DNA of 64,000 nucleotides from Minisyncoccota bacterium (GTDB lineage: Bacteria > Patescibacteria > Microgenomatia > UBA1400 > PJMF01): NCBI GenBank assembly GCA_012515515.1, contig JAAYYE010000010.1, forward strand, positions 19,811 to 83,810, in the 5' to 3' direction. Below, piece by piece: positions 16,409 through 24,349 of this stretch; position 1 is the first letter of the stretch, and the number at the start of each line of letters is the position of its first letter. Below the pieces are notes generated by a model. The model saw only the letters and a program-made list of their open reading frames with translations, searched no databases and was not told the origin of the DNA. The position numbers were made by a program, and so were the translations under genes.

Positions 16409-17007
16409 GCAAAAATAAAAAAATTAAAAAACTAAGCTTGGGTCTTGTGTTGACAATAGTTTTGCTGTTTGGTGCATTGCGCCTATCAAAAGCATTGTTT
16501 TCAGATGTTGAAACCTTACAAGACAATACGGCTGGAGCTGCCAGTGTTAATTTACAGTTGGGTGGCAAGGATCCAACTGTAGTTAAATTTTCTTTTCCCA
16601 ACCTAATTCCTGGAGTGCCAGTTAGTTCGACAGTTGGGGTGACAGACATAGGCACAGGGGCAGATTTTGATGAAAACTTGTATATTGGATTGGTAGTTAC
16701 CGACAGTGACGAAGGCACTAATACTGAGGCTGAAACCGATATCACTGGAGAAGGTGAACTTGATGATTGCTTAATGATGCGAGTAAGCTACAAAGATTTG
16801 GGTGGTAATATGGTTGAAATTCAGCCCTACACATTGTTTTCTGAATTAGAAAACATCTTTATTGACGAAGAGAACTTTTCGGCACTGGATGATTTGTTAC
16901 AGATTACCACGGTCAATATAACTTTTGATGTTAGTGCTGATGCTTGTGGCAATGAAGCGATGGGAGATACAGTTACTTTTGATCTAAATTTCTATTACGA
17001 ACAGTAA
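16405..17007 (+). CDS. TasA/camelysin-like secreted protein with SipW-type signal
   Basis: The N-terminal hydrophobic stretch (LGLVLTIVLLFGALRLSKALFSD) followed by VETLQDNTAGAASVNLQLGG has the layout of CalY/TasA family signal regions. There, 'aFSDxexsxxNtfxaGtldl' marks the start of the mature fibre or metalloprotease-like domain. The following NLIPGVPVSSTVGVTDIGTG and ENLYIGLVV also fit that fold. TasA-type proteins polymerise into extracellular fibres; whether this one does is inference. The sequence is acidic and has a cysteine pair in the C-terminal half. A strong terminator follows. No SipW-like signal peptidase is seen in this window. Confidence 0.72.
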   Translation: MSKNKKIKKLSLGLVLTIVLLFGALRLSKALFSDVETLQDNTAGAASVNLQLGGKDPTVVKFSFPNLIPGVPVSSTVGVTDIGTGADFDENLYIGLVVTDSDEGTNTEAETDITGEGELDDCLMMRVSYKDLGGNMVEIQPYTLFSELENIFIDEENFSALDDLLQITTVNITFDVSADACGNEAMGDTVTFDLNFYYEQ

Positions 17008-17012
17008 GCTTG

Positions 17013-17052
17013 TGGCGAGTCAAGCAATGCTTGCTTGACTCGCCATTATTTG
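17013..17052 (+). terminator. Intrinsic terminator after the secretory operon
   Basis: 15-bp perfect stem TGGCGAGTCAAGCAA / TTGCTTGACTCGCCA (17013-17027 and 17031-17045) with loop TGC, then TTATTTGT. The T-tract is imperfect, but the hairpin is the strongest in the window. Confidence 0.8.
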
Positions 17053-17071
17053 TCATAATGATTTACTATTT

Positions 17072-18076
17072 ATGTCTAGAGCAAGAAAAAAAAGCACTGC
17101 TCGTTCTTATCGTCCTAAAAAAATGACTTTTAAAGAAGGCTTCTATAATTTGTTTTCACCTGGGAAGAAAAACTACCATCGTCCACAACTTTTACATCCA
17201 GAATCATTAATGCTTTTGTCTTTTGTGGTGCTAGCTGTTTTTGCTCTATTCAATGCGGTTCGTTTTTTTCCAAGCCTAGCTGATAAAATCCTTGGTTTTG
17301 CAACAAATATTGATGTGAATCAGGTCCTAGTTGCCACCAACGACAAGCGAACGAGTATGGGCTTGAGTCCTCTGCAAATCAATGAAAAACTTAATCAGGC
17401 TGCCCTAGCCAAAGCTCAACACATGTTTAGTGAGCAATACTGGGCTCATAGTGCTCCAGACGGTACTCAGCCCTGGGTTTTCATTAAAAATGCTGGTTAT
17501 GTGTATAAATATGCTGGTGAAAATTTAGCTAGAGATTTTGATACAACTGATGAAATGGTAAAAGCTTGGATGAACTCGCCAACTCATAAAGAAAATATTA
17601 TCAATCCAAATTTTACTGAAATTGGGCTAGCGGTGGTCAATGGCACCCTCAATGGATTTAGTACTACTTTAGTGGTTCAAATGTTTGGTGCTCCAGGAGC
17701 GGTTGAACTTAAGCAAACTGCAGAGGGAAGGGCAATTAATTTACCAGCTCCAGCTAACAACAATATTGGAGAATTGTCAGCGGGAAATTTACAAACTGAT
17801 GTTGTTGAATCAGAATTGGCGGGTAGCGATAGTTTAGGCCTCGTTGAAGGTGAAAAATCAGCGAGTGGAAAAATTCTTTTTTCACCGATTTATTTAACTA
17901 AGACATTTTTCTTATTAATTGTGGTCTTAATCATTTTAACTTTAGTTTACGACAGTTTTGTTTCAAAAAATGCACGCTACGAACGAATTGTTGGTCAAAA
18001 TTTTGCGCATATTATGCTATTTCTAACTGTTGGTTTTTTGTTAATTCTATTTCGAGGAGGAACGATTATTCCCTGA
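17072..18076 (+). CDS. CAP/SCP-domain (PR-1-like) membrane protein
   Basis: A CAP domain (about residues 90-205) is flanked by transmembrane helices: one near 48-65 and two near the C-terminus (about 275-295 and 312-328). CAP landmarks are the N-terminal ATNDKRTSMGLSPLQ, WAHSAPDG (His ligand), YAGENLARDF and WMNSPTHKENIINPNFTEIG (second His). Bacterial CAP proteins are extracytoplasmic and of varied, mostly unknown activity. An extended -10 (TGTCATAAT, 17051-17059) lies 12 nt upstream of the ATG, directly after the preceding terminator, so it starts a new transcription unit. Confidence 0.9.
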   Translation: MSRARKKSTARSYRPKKMTFKEGFYNLFSPGKKNYHRPQLLHPESLMLLSFVVLAVFALFNAVRFFPSLADKILGFATNIDVNQVLVATNDKRTSMGLSPLQINEKLNQAALAKAQHMFSEQYWAHSAPDGTQPWVFIKNAGYVYKYAGENLARDFDTTDEMVKAWMNSPTHKENIINPNFTEIGLAVVNGTLNGFSTTLVVQMFGAPGAVELKQTAEGRAINLPAPANNNIGELSAGNLQTDVVESELAGSDSLGLVEGEKSASGKILFSPIYLTKTFFLLIVVLIILTLVYDSFVSKNARYERIVGQNFAHIMLFLTVGFLLILFRGGTIIP

Positions 18077-18079
18077 GGT

Positions 18080-18337
18080 ATGCCGAAACTACTCAAAAAA
18101 CACCGCCTAGCTTATCTAATTTTGTTTTTGTTTTTAGCGATTTTTGCTTATCTTTTTTCTCGTTTCTGGATTGATAAAATGTTACAAAGGTACTTAGCCT
18201 TAGCTATTGGGCTTGGGTATTTTTTTTGGGGTGTCCTTACTCATGTAAAAAGTAGTAAAATTACCAGTGAAATTATTTTTGAGTATTTGGCTATGTCGAT
18301 GTTGGCAGTCTTATTATTAATCTTAATTACGCTTTAA
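18080..18337 (+). CDS. Small three-helix membrane protein, unknown
   Basis: 85 residues: helices at about 11-27, 35-52 and 62-83, with a basic N-terminus (MPKLLKKHR). It starts 3 nt after the CAP gene stop, so it is cotranscribed and perhaps an accessory subunit. No family recognised. Confidence 0.7.
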   Translation: MPKLLKKHRLAYLILFLFLAIFAYLFSRFWIDKMLQRYLALAIGLGYFFWGVLTHVKSSKITSEIIFEYLAMSMLAVLLLILITL

Positions 18338-18379
18338 GTTTTTTATGATAAGATTTGAAATCAATAAAAAGAGGAGCAT

Positions 18380-19111
18380 ATGCAAGAAAAAAATATGAAG
18401 GGCATTATTCTAGCAGGAGGAAGTGGGACGCGTTTGTCGCCACTCACGAAAGTTACCAGCAAGCAATTATTGCCCATTTATGATCTGCCAATGATTCACT
18501 TTCCTTTAGAAACATTAAGGCAGGCAGGGATTGTCGACATATTATTTATTGTTGCTCCAGATCATGCTGGTGATTTTTTGAAATATTTGGGCAGTGGTAA
18601 GGATTTTAATTGCCATTTTTCCTACGAGATTCAGGATAAACCTCAGGGAATTGCTCAAGCTTTTCAGATTGGTAAAGATTTTATTGATGAAGACAATGTG
18701 GCCTTGATTTTAGGCGATAATTTATTTGAGGATGATTTTTCTCAATCAATTCAGAGTTTTAAAACTGGTGGGAGAATTTTTGCTAAAAAAGTTGCTGATC
18801 CAGAGAGGTTTGGCGTAGTAGAGTTTGACGAACAAAATCGAGCCATTTCCATCGAAGAAAAACCAAGCAATCCTAAGTCGAATTATTGTGTGACCGGGCT
18901 TTATATATATGACAACACAGTCGTTGAAAAAGTGAAAAATTTAGATTTTTCACCGAGAGGAGAATTAGAAATAACGGATTTAAATAATTTATATTTAAAA
19001 GAAGGCTCTTTAGATGTAGCTTTTGTTGAAGGTGCTTGGTTTGATACTGGGACTTTTGAATCAATGTTTGAAGCCACCCAGCTTATTCGAGACAGGCGTT
19101 TAGCTAAATAA
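18380..19111 (+). CDS. rmlA: Glucose-1-phosphate thymidylyltransferase
   Basis: Makes dTDP-glucose, the first step toward dTDP-L-rhamnose. The nucleotidyltransferase signature GIILAGGSGTRLSPLT is followed by SKQLLPIYDLPMI; other conserved segments are LGDNLFEDDF (metal-binding D), EEKPSNPKSN and GAWFDTGTF. At 243 residues it is the short form, lacking the C-terminal helical extension of the 290-residue enterobacterial RmlA. A good Shine-Dalgarno (AGAGGAG) sets the start at 18380. The remaining rml genes lie 35 kb away at 53.7-56.2 kb. Confidence 0.92.
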   Translation: MQEKNMKGIILAGGSGTRLSPLTKVTSKQLLPIYDLPMIHFPLETLRQAGIVDILFIVAPDHAGDFLKYLGSGKDFNCHFSYEIQDKPQGIAQAFQIGKDFIDEDNVALILGDNLFEDDFSQSIQSFKTGGRIFAKKVADPERFGVVEFDEQNRAISIEEKPSNPKSNYCVTGLYIYDNTVVEKVKNLDFSPRGELEITDLNNLYLKEGSLDVAFVEGAWFDTGTFESMFEATQLIRDRRLAK

Positions 19112-19126
19112 ACTAACAAAGAAAAA

Positions 19127-19972
19127 ATGTCTTATCAAATAAATAATAAAAATAAAAAAATTAGCTTGATCTTGTTTTTTTGTTTGGTGGTGGCATTAGC
19201 TATGGTGAGAGTTCATTTGGTTAGAGCAGATGAGTCAGCAGCTAAAACAGATCTCATTTGGCAAAAAGAGAGATTAGAAGCAGAAATTACTCAAGCTCGC
19301 CAAGATTACAATCAAAGTTTAGAGGAATATCGAAACAAAGAAAGAGTTTATGATATTGCCTACGATCAATACGCTTCCCTAAAAACTTTGGCCACCTTAG
19401 AAGATTTAGTGGTTAAAACTAAAGCAGTTGCTGTCAGCAGAGATCAGGTTTTAATGAATTATTTCGAGTTATTAAAACTCAATCTTTTTGCCAGCGAAGG
19501 TGTTGAATTATCAGTGAAAAACCAATATTTAAACTTAATAGAAGACAAAATAGGATTGTTAAAAAAACATCATGAGCGTTTGCAAGAAAAAAATAGTCAA
19601 AGTGAAGTGCAAGAGAGCTTAGAAGATTTTGCTGAAATAAGTGATTTAGAAAAAATCAGCCAACAAGTGTTGGCTTTACTGGCTATTTCTCGTTTACAAA
19701 GAGTGTATGATTTAGCTATCCCACTTAAAAAAGATATTGACAGTTTTCGTGATCTTGAAGAGCTGAGTGCTTTGAGCGCGCTAGTCAGAGCTTCAGAAGA
19801 AACTGATAAAACGCTAGGTCAGGCTAAAAGTAATCTCAAGCTTTTGTGGGAAAAGGCAGAAAAAACTAATTCTCTAGAAACTATTTATCGCAATCTAACC
19901 ACCGAGCTCAACCCAGTCTATATTAATTTATCTCAATCTTTAACTTATTTAGGTGAATTATTGAAACTTTAA
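19127..19972 (+). CDS. Membrane-anchored coiled-coil protein, unknown
   Basis: An N-terminal hydrophobic segment (about 12-30) is followed by long heptad-like helices rich in Glu, Lys, Leu and Gln (about 40-85, 140-175 and 220-280), with no cysteine after residue 20. It is probably an extracytoplasmic helical protein (the hydrophobic stretch ends at VRAD, a plausible signal-peptidase site). No family recognised. It is followed within 9 nt by another small membrane-protein gene. Confidence 0.78.
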   Translation: MSYQINNKNKKISLILFFCLVVALAMVRVHLVRADESAAKTDLIWQKERLEAEITQARQDYNQSLEEYRNKERVYDIAYDQYASLKTLATLEDLVVKTKAVAVSRDQVLMNYFELLKLNLFASEGVELSVKNQYLNLIEDKIGLLKKHHERLQEKNSQSEVQESLEDFAEISDLEKISQQVLALLAISRLQRVYDLAIPLKKDIDSFRDLEELSALSALVRASEETDKTLGQAKSNLKLLWEKAEKTNSLETIYRNLTTELNPVYINLSQSLTYLGELLKL

Positions 19973-19980
19973 ATAAACTT

Positions 19981-20349
19981 ATGGCAAAAGACAATTTATT
20001 TATAAATAGCGATCAGACGGTTTTTGTTGATCAAGCTCCCCTGTGGCGAAAAACTTCACAGAATAAAATTGATTTAAAAAGTAATCTAACTAAAAACAAA
20101 AATTTAAAGCCTTTTTATTTTTTGATGGCAGGAACTTTTTTATTACTTGCTTTTTATATTATTATTTTTTATTTACCTAAAAGAGAAAAGCCAGTTGTTG
20201 TTGATGACCCTGAAGTAGTTGAAGAAATTTTAGAAGCTGATCCGCTTGAACAAAGAGTTGACCAACTACAAAAAGATTTGAAGAATGCTGATCCCACTCG
20301 TCAAACCTTAGCTTTTCCTAATATTAATTTCAAAATCCGTTTTCCTTAA
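19981..20349 (+). CDS. Single-pass membrane protein, unknown
   Basis: 122 residues: a polar N-terminal cytoplasmic region of about 40 residues, one transmembrane helix (about 43-62, FYFLMAGTFLLLAFYIIIFY), then an acidic segment and a short coiled helix. It lies in the same operon as the coiled-coil gene upstream. No family recognised. Confidence 0.72.
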   Translation: MAKDNLFINSDQTVFVDQAPLWRKTSQNKIDLKSNLTKNKNLKPFYFLMAGTFLLLAFYIIIFYLPKREKPVVVDDPEVVEEILEADPLEQRVDQLQKDLKNADPTRQTLAFPNINFKIRFP

Positions 20350-20353
20350 AATT

Positions 20354-20362
20354 TGTTACAAT
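20354..20362 (+). promoter_or_regulatory. Extended -10 box of frr
   Basis: TGTTACAAT, an extended -10 (TG-T-TACAAT), ends 8 nt before the frr ATG at 20371. No Shine-Dalgarno lies between them, so the mRNA is probably leaderless or nearly so. Confidence 0.45.
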
Positions 20363-20370
20363 CTACTTAT

Positions 20371-20925
20371 ATGTTAATTGACCCAGCCAGCTATCGTCCA
20401 AGATTTACTAAAGCCATTGAATACGTGAAGCAAGAATTTAATTCCTTAAGAACCGGGCGTGCTTCGGCACACATTCTTGATTCAGTAAAGGTTGATGCCT
20501 ATGGCAATCAAATGTCTATCACTGAATTAGCTAGTATTTCTGTTCCAGATTCACAGTTAATCATCATTAAACCCTGGGATAAAAGTCTCTTGTCTGTTAT
20601 TGAAAAAGCAATTCGCGTGGCCCAGCTCAATCTAAACCCCATAGTTGATCAAGAATTAATTAGAGTGCCGGTTCCTACTTTAACCACCGAGCGTCGTCAT
20701 GAATTGGTCAAAATTTTGCATCAGCGGGCAGAGGATGGTCGGATCATGATGAGGCAAATTAGGGCTGATCTTCGCAAAGAAATTGAGAAACAAGAGGGTG
20801 AGGCTGGAGTTAGCGAAGATGATATTAAGAAAAGTTTCAGTCAAATTGACGATCAAGTTAAAAGTTCTATTGAAGAAATTGAAAATCTAGTAGCCAAAAA
20901 AGAAGAAGAGTTGTTGAGTATTTAA
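20371..20925 (+). CDS. frr: Ribosome recycling factor
   Basis: Releases post-termination ribosomes together with EF-G. The core segment FNSLRTGRASAHILDSVKVD and the later IRVPVPTLTTERRHELVK and RRxxRxxxxxxI-type helices are diagnostic. From ATG 20371 it has 184 residues, the family's usual length; the longer frame from TTG 20353 would translate the extended -10 box and is rejected. rseP follows at 2 nt. Confidence 0.95.
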   Translation: MLIDPASYRPRFTKAIEYVKQEFNSLRTGRASAHILDSVKVDAYGNQMSITELASISVPDSQLIIIKPWDKSLLSVIEKAIRVAQLNLNPIVDQELIRVPVPTLTTERRHELVKILHQRAEDGRIMMRQIRADLRKEIEKQEGEAGVSEDDIKKSFSQIDDQVKSSIEEIENLVAKKEEELLSI

Positions 20926-20927
20926 TC

Positions 20928-22094
20928 ATGTACGAAATTATTATTTTTGTCTTAATTTTATCTTTTTTAGTCACAATTCATGAATTGGGACACTATTTAT
21001 TAGCCAGAAAAAACAAAATTATAATTAAGGAGTTCGGACTTGGTTATCCACCTCGTTTACTTAAACTATTCACCTTTCAAGGCACTGTTTTTTCCCTAAA
21101 TGCTATTCCCTTCGGCGGTTTTGTAAAATTAGATGGTGAAGATGGTCCAGAAGAAGGTGAACAGGAATTACTTGATCAAAAAAAGACAAAACCAGCCGCC
21201 AAGGACAAAAGCAAGGGTTGGGGGCCATTTTTTGAAAAATCAATGTCGGCTCGTTTGCAAACCTTAGCGGCAGGAGCTTTTTTTAATTTTATTTTTGGAA
21301 TTTTAGTTTTTAGTCTGGTTTATATTATCACCGGTGTTCCTCAAGAGTTGGGCAATCAAGCGCGAATTTATGAATTAAGCGAAAACTCTCCAGCTAAAAT
21401 GGCTGGTATGCTGCCAAACACCAATATCATTGCTCTGTACAGTGATCAAGATGAACAGTGGGTTCAAGTGAGTAGTGTTGCCCAGGTACAAGAATACGTA
21501 GCTCATCATTTAGGAGAGGACATTAAAGTAAAGGCAACTAATCCCTGTCACAACACTGTTTGTCCAGACGACTATCAAGAGTTTTCCGTTTATTTAAGAC
21601 GAGAGACAGAAAGACCCGAGTCAGAGGGTGCCATTGGGGTGGTATTTACAGATATGATTATTGAACAAGCTCCTTGGTATGTAGCACTCATAAAAGGGCC
21701 TTATTACGCTATTAAAGATGCTTTAGGCTTGAGTATTTCAATTTTACAGGCTTTGGGCAAGCTAATTGTTGACTTAATTAAAGGACAATCTGTGTCGACG
21801 GATGTCGCTGGTCCAGTCGGTATTGTTCAACAAATTCAAACCCATGGTTATTTTGACGGAGGTTTCCTTAAAATTATTACTTTTGCGGCATTATTGTCAA
21901 TTAATTTGGCCGTGATGAACATGTTGCCCATCCCAGCTTTAGATGGTGGCAGAGTCTTTTTTATTCTATTAGAAAAATTATTTCCTAAAGAAAAAATTGA
22001 AAAAATAGCTAATTGGGCAAACTATGTTGGGTTTTTTATTTTAATTTTATTAATGATTGTTGTTTCTGTTAATGATGTGTTGAGACTTTTTTAA
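20928..22094 (+). CDS. rseP: Site-2 protease, RseP/RasP family zinc metalloprotease
   Basis: Intramembrane protease that cleaves transmembrane segments of regulators or signal peptides. The zinc site HELGH is at residues 18-22 in the first helix; the third ligand region is MNMLPIPALDGGR near residue 330. One PDZ domain lies in between (about 130-215), with the typical NSPAKMAGM entry. An insertion of charged residues (about 75-100) precedes the second helix. In many bacteria frr is followed by uppS, cdsA, dxr and then rseP; here those three are absent and frr abuts rseP. Confidence 0.93.
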   Translation: MYEIIIFVLILSFLVTIHELGHYLLARKNKIIIKEFGLGYPPRLLKLFTFQGTVFSLNAIPFGGFVKLDGEDGPEEGEQELLDQKKTKPAAKDKSKGWGPFFEKSMSARLQTLAAGAFFNFIFGILVFSLVYIITGVPQELGNQARIYELSENSPAKMAGMLPNTNIIALYSDQDEQWVQVSSVAQVQEYVAHHLGEDIKVKATNPCHNTVCPDDYQEFSVYLRRETERPESEGAIGVVFTDMIIEQAPWYVALIKGPYYAIKDALGLSISILQALGKLIVDLIKGQSVSTDVAGPVGIVQQIQTHGYFDGGFLKIITFAALLSINLAVMNMLPIPALDGGRVFFILLEKLFPKEKIEKIANWANYVGFFILILLMIVVSVNDVLRLF

Positions 22095-22106
22095 TAGTAA
22101 TTTTGT

Positions 22107-22112
22107 TATATA
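22107..22112 (+). promoter_or_regulatory. Candidate -10 box for the gene at 22121
   Basis: TATATA ends 8 nt before the ATG; no Shine-Dalgarno is present. This is a possible leaderless start; the AT-rich context makes the match weak on its own. Confidence 0.25.
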
Positions 22113-22120
22113 AAGATCTT

Positions 22121-22369
22121 ATGGCAAAAAAACGTAGCAAAGCAGATAAAATTCGAGCTCGCGAGCGTTTGAAAAACGCTGTTAAGCCAGAAACAAAGCA
22201 AGAAAAATTGTTATCAAGCACACAAGCTCCGGAAAAATCAATAAACAGCAAAGCCTCTGACCTATTTCATGCTGAGCTGAAATATATTAAACAAGACTTA
22301 AGAAAAACTGGCTTAGTTACTCTAGTTGTTTTAGTAGTTTTAGCTTTAATAACTTTGCGCTATACTTAG
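22121..22369 (+). CDS. Small membrane protein with basic N-terminus, unknown
   Basis: 82 residues from ATG 22121 (a TTG at 22103 would add six residues that overlap a possible -10 box). Very basic N-terminal half (KKRSKADKIRARERLK), with one transmembrane helix at the C-terminus (about 62-80). No family recognised; the layout is that of a tail-anchored RNA- or DNA-contacting protein, which is speculation. Confidence 0.65.
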   Translation: MAKKRSKADKIRARERLKNAVKPETKQEKLLSSTQAPEKSINSKASDLFHAELKYIKQDLRKTGLVTLVVLVVLALITLRYT

Positions 22370-22403
22370 TTTTGTCAAATTCAAGAAAGGCAGTAGAACA
22401 AAT

Positions 22404-23591
22404 ATGTCTAAAAAAAATTTAATTATTTTATTATGTGTTTATTTAGCATCTAGCTTTGTGTCTTTTTTCACTTTTTCCTATTTTTCTAAAAAAGCCACTG
22501 CAGGTAGCCAAGTAGCTCAAGAACAACAAGAATCATTACTGGCTGGCTTATTAAATATCGATCCCAATGAAGCCAAGGATCAAGCCTGTCCATTAAACGG
22601 CAAATATTACACATTAACAGAAAAAAATGCTTGGGAAACTCGACGACCACTATTTGTCATGATCGAAAACTCTCCCGATGCCAGACCTCACTCAGGATTA
22701 AGTAGAGCTGACGTGATTTTTGAAGCGGTGGCTGAGGGTGGAGTGACTCGTTTTGGTGCTCTTTATTATTGTGCAGCACAAAATGAAAACGTCATCATTG
22801 CTCCAGTGCGTAGTGCTCGTACTTATTTTGTAGACTGGGCTTCCGGCTTTAATTTACCATTATATGTACATGTCGGAGGAGCCAATGTGGCTGGTCCAAG
22901 CAATGCCTTAGGACAAATTGGCGATTATGGTTGGCGAGGGGAAAACGACATGGATCAATTTTCCATTGGTTATCCAACTTTTGTCCGTAATTACAGTCGT
23001 GTTCCTGGTAAAGAAGTTGCTACCGAGCACACTATGCAATCTGATACTGAAGCATTATGGGAAGTGGCAACTGAACGAGGTTGGACCAACTTAACACCAG
23101 CCAGGACAATTGGCTATCAAAAAGTTGCTGCTGCCCCATGGCAGGATCATTACCAAGGCTGGACTTATGAAACAGAAATTCCAACGCCAGGTTTAGTGCA
23201 AAAAATCAGCTATGATTTTTGGTCTGGATATAATCAATTTTCTGTAGAATGGAACTACGACCAGGAGCTAGACGCTTATAAAAGAAGTACTGCTGGAGAA
23301 GAACAACGTGATTTAAATAATGATGAGGTGATGGCATCAAGCACCGTCATAGTTTTATTTGCCCAAGAAAAAGGCCCGATTAATGAGCTAAAACACATGC
23401 TTTATACCACCACTGGACGAGGCAAGGCCCTAATCTTTAAACATGGTCAAGACCCAATTGATGCCAATTGGAGCAAAGCTAGCAGAGAAGCGGAGTTAGA
23501 ATTTACCGATGTTCGCGGTAAAGCAATTGAGCTAGCAAGAGGTCAAGTCTGGATCAGTGTTCTTGCCACTGGCAGCGAAGTTGTTTACTAA
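22404..23591 (+). CDS. DUF3048-domain membrane-anchored protein (YerB-like)
   Basis: N-terminal signal anchor (about 4-24), then the DUF3048 region beginning RPLFVMIENSPDARPHSGLS and continuing ADVIFEAVAEGGVTRFGALYY with APVRSARTYFVDWA. The C-terminal part (TTGRGKALIFKHGQ, then ANWSKASREAELEF) matches the second half of the family. B. subtilis YerB is the known lipoprotein relative; its molecular function is not established to my knowledge. A terminator follows, so it ends its transcription unit. Confidence 0.88.
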   Translation: MSKKNLIILLCVYLASSFVSFFTFSYFSKKATAGSQVAQEQQESLLAGLLNIDPNEAKDQACPLNGKYYTLTEKNAWETRRPLFVMIENSPDARPHSGLSRADVIFEAVAEGGVTRFGALYYCAAQNENVIIAPVRSARTYFVDWASGFNLPLYVHVGGANVAGPSNALGQIGDYGWRGENDMDQFSIGYPTFVRNYSRVPGKEVATEHTMQSDTEALWEVATERGWTNLTPARTIGYQKVAAAPWQDHYQGWTYETEIPTPGLVQKISYDFWSGYNQFSVEWNYDQELDAYKRSTAGEEQRDLNNDEVMASSTVIVLFAQEKGPINELKHMLYTTTGRGKALIFKHGQDPIDANWSKASREAELEFTDVRGKAIELARGQVWISVLATGSEVVY

Positions 23592-23611
23592 AAAGATTTG
23601 TCTTTAATAAG

Positions 23612-23637
23612 AAGCCGGCGATAGCCGGCTTATTTTT
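23612..23637 (+). terminator. Intrinsic terminator after the DUF3048 gene
   Basis: 8-bp GC-rich stem AAGCCGGC / GCCGGCTT (23612-23619, 23624-23631) with loop GATA, followed by ATTTTT. Confidence 0.88.
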
Positions 23638-23734
23638 ACTAATTGTAGCGAATTTATCTCTTGTATTTTTGTTTTTAATCGCTTAAAATTGAGTAAATAT
23701 TTGTTTCAAAATTAATCATTAACATAAGGGAAAT

Positions 23735-24334
23735 ATGTCTTGTCTCAATGATTTATTAATTTCTAAGGTGAGAGTTAAAGTATTAGAATTATTCTTCAAA
23801 AACCCTGAAGAAATTTATTATGTTCGAGAAATTACTCGCCTTGTCAAAGAAGAAATTAACGCAGTCAGAAGAGAGCTAGAACGAATGTTAGAGTGTGGTT
23901 TGTTAAAAAGTGAACAAAGAGCTAATCGTTTATATTATTATTTAAACAAAAACTATCTTTACTATCAAGAATTACAAAGAATTGTGGCCAAAAGCACTGG
24001 TTTAGGTAAAAAAATTCGTCGTTACCGCCGTAAACTTGGCACCTTATCCTTTGTTGTTTTTTCTGGAACTTTTATTGCTCATCAAACTCCTCGCCCCGAC
24101 GAACTAGATATTATTTTTGTTGGTGATGTGGTCTTGCCCGAATTAGAGCAATTAATCAAGGCTGAGCAGGTTGAGTTGGGAAGAGAAATCAACTACGCGG
24201 TCTTAAGTGCTGATGAATTTGAATTTCGCAAAACTCGTCGCGATCCTTTTGTAATGGAATTTCTTTACGCTGTGAGAGCGATGATTATTGGTGAAGAAAA
24301 TGAATTTGTGCAGCGAAATTTACCAACTAATTAA
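23735..24334 (+). CDS. Winged-helix regulator with nucleotidyltransferase-like C-terminal domain
   Basis: Residues 1-75 form an ArsR-like winged helix (KVLELFFKNPEEIYYVREI as helices 1-2, then RELERMLECGLLKSE and a wing). The C-terminal domain contains SFVVFSGTFIA and DELDIIFVGDV, resembling a minimal nucleotidyltransferase fold (GS and DxD motifs); the glycine-serine pair is SG here and the first acidic residue is followed by ELD. It is therefore probably a degenerate domain used for ligand sensing. Such fusions occur as predicted transcriptional regulators in archaea and CPR bacteria. A purine-rich AAGGG precedes the start. Situated upstream of secD by 15 nt; regulation of secDF is possible but unproven. 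Confidence 0.75.
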   Translation: MSCLNDLLISKVRVKVLELFFKNPEEIYYVREITRLVKEEINAVRRELERMLECGLLKSEQRANRLYYYLNKNYLYYQELQRIVAKSTGLGKKIRRYRRKLGTLSFVVFSGTFIAHQTPRPDELDIIFVGDVVLPELEQLIKAEQVELGREINYAVLSADEFEFRKTRRDPFVMEFLYAVRAMIIGEENEFVQRNLPTN

Positions 24335-24349
24335 TAGATTATTCACTCC

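Noticed and set aside
16383..16745. A 120-codon open frame on the - strand
   Set aside because: It lies fully antisense to the TasA-like gene, which has a signal sequence, ribosome site and operon context.
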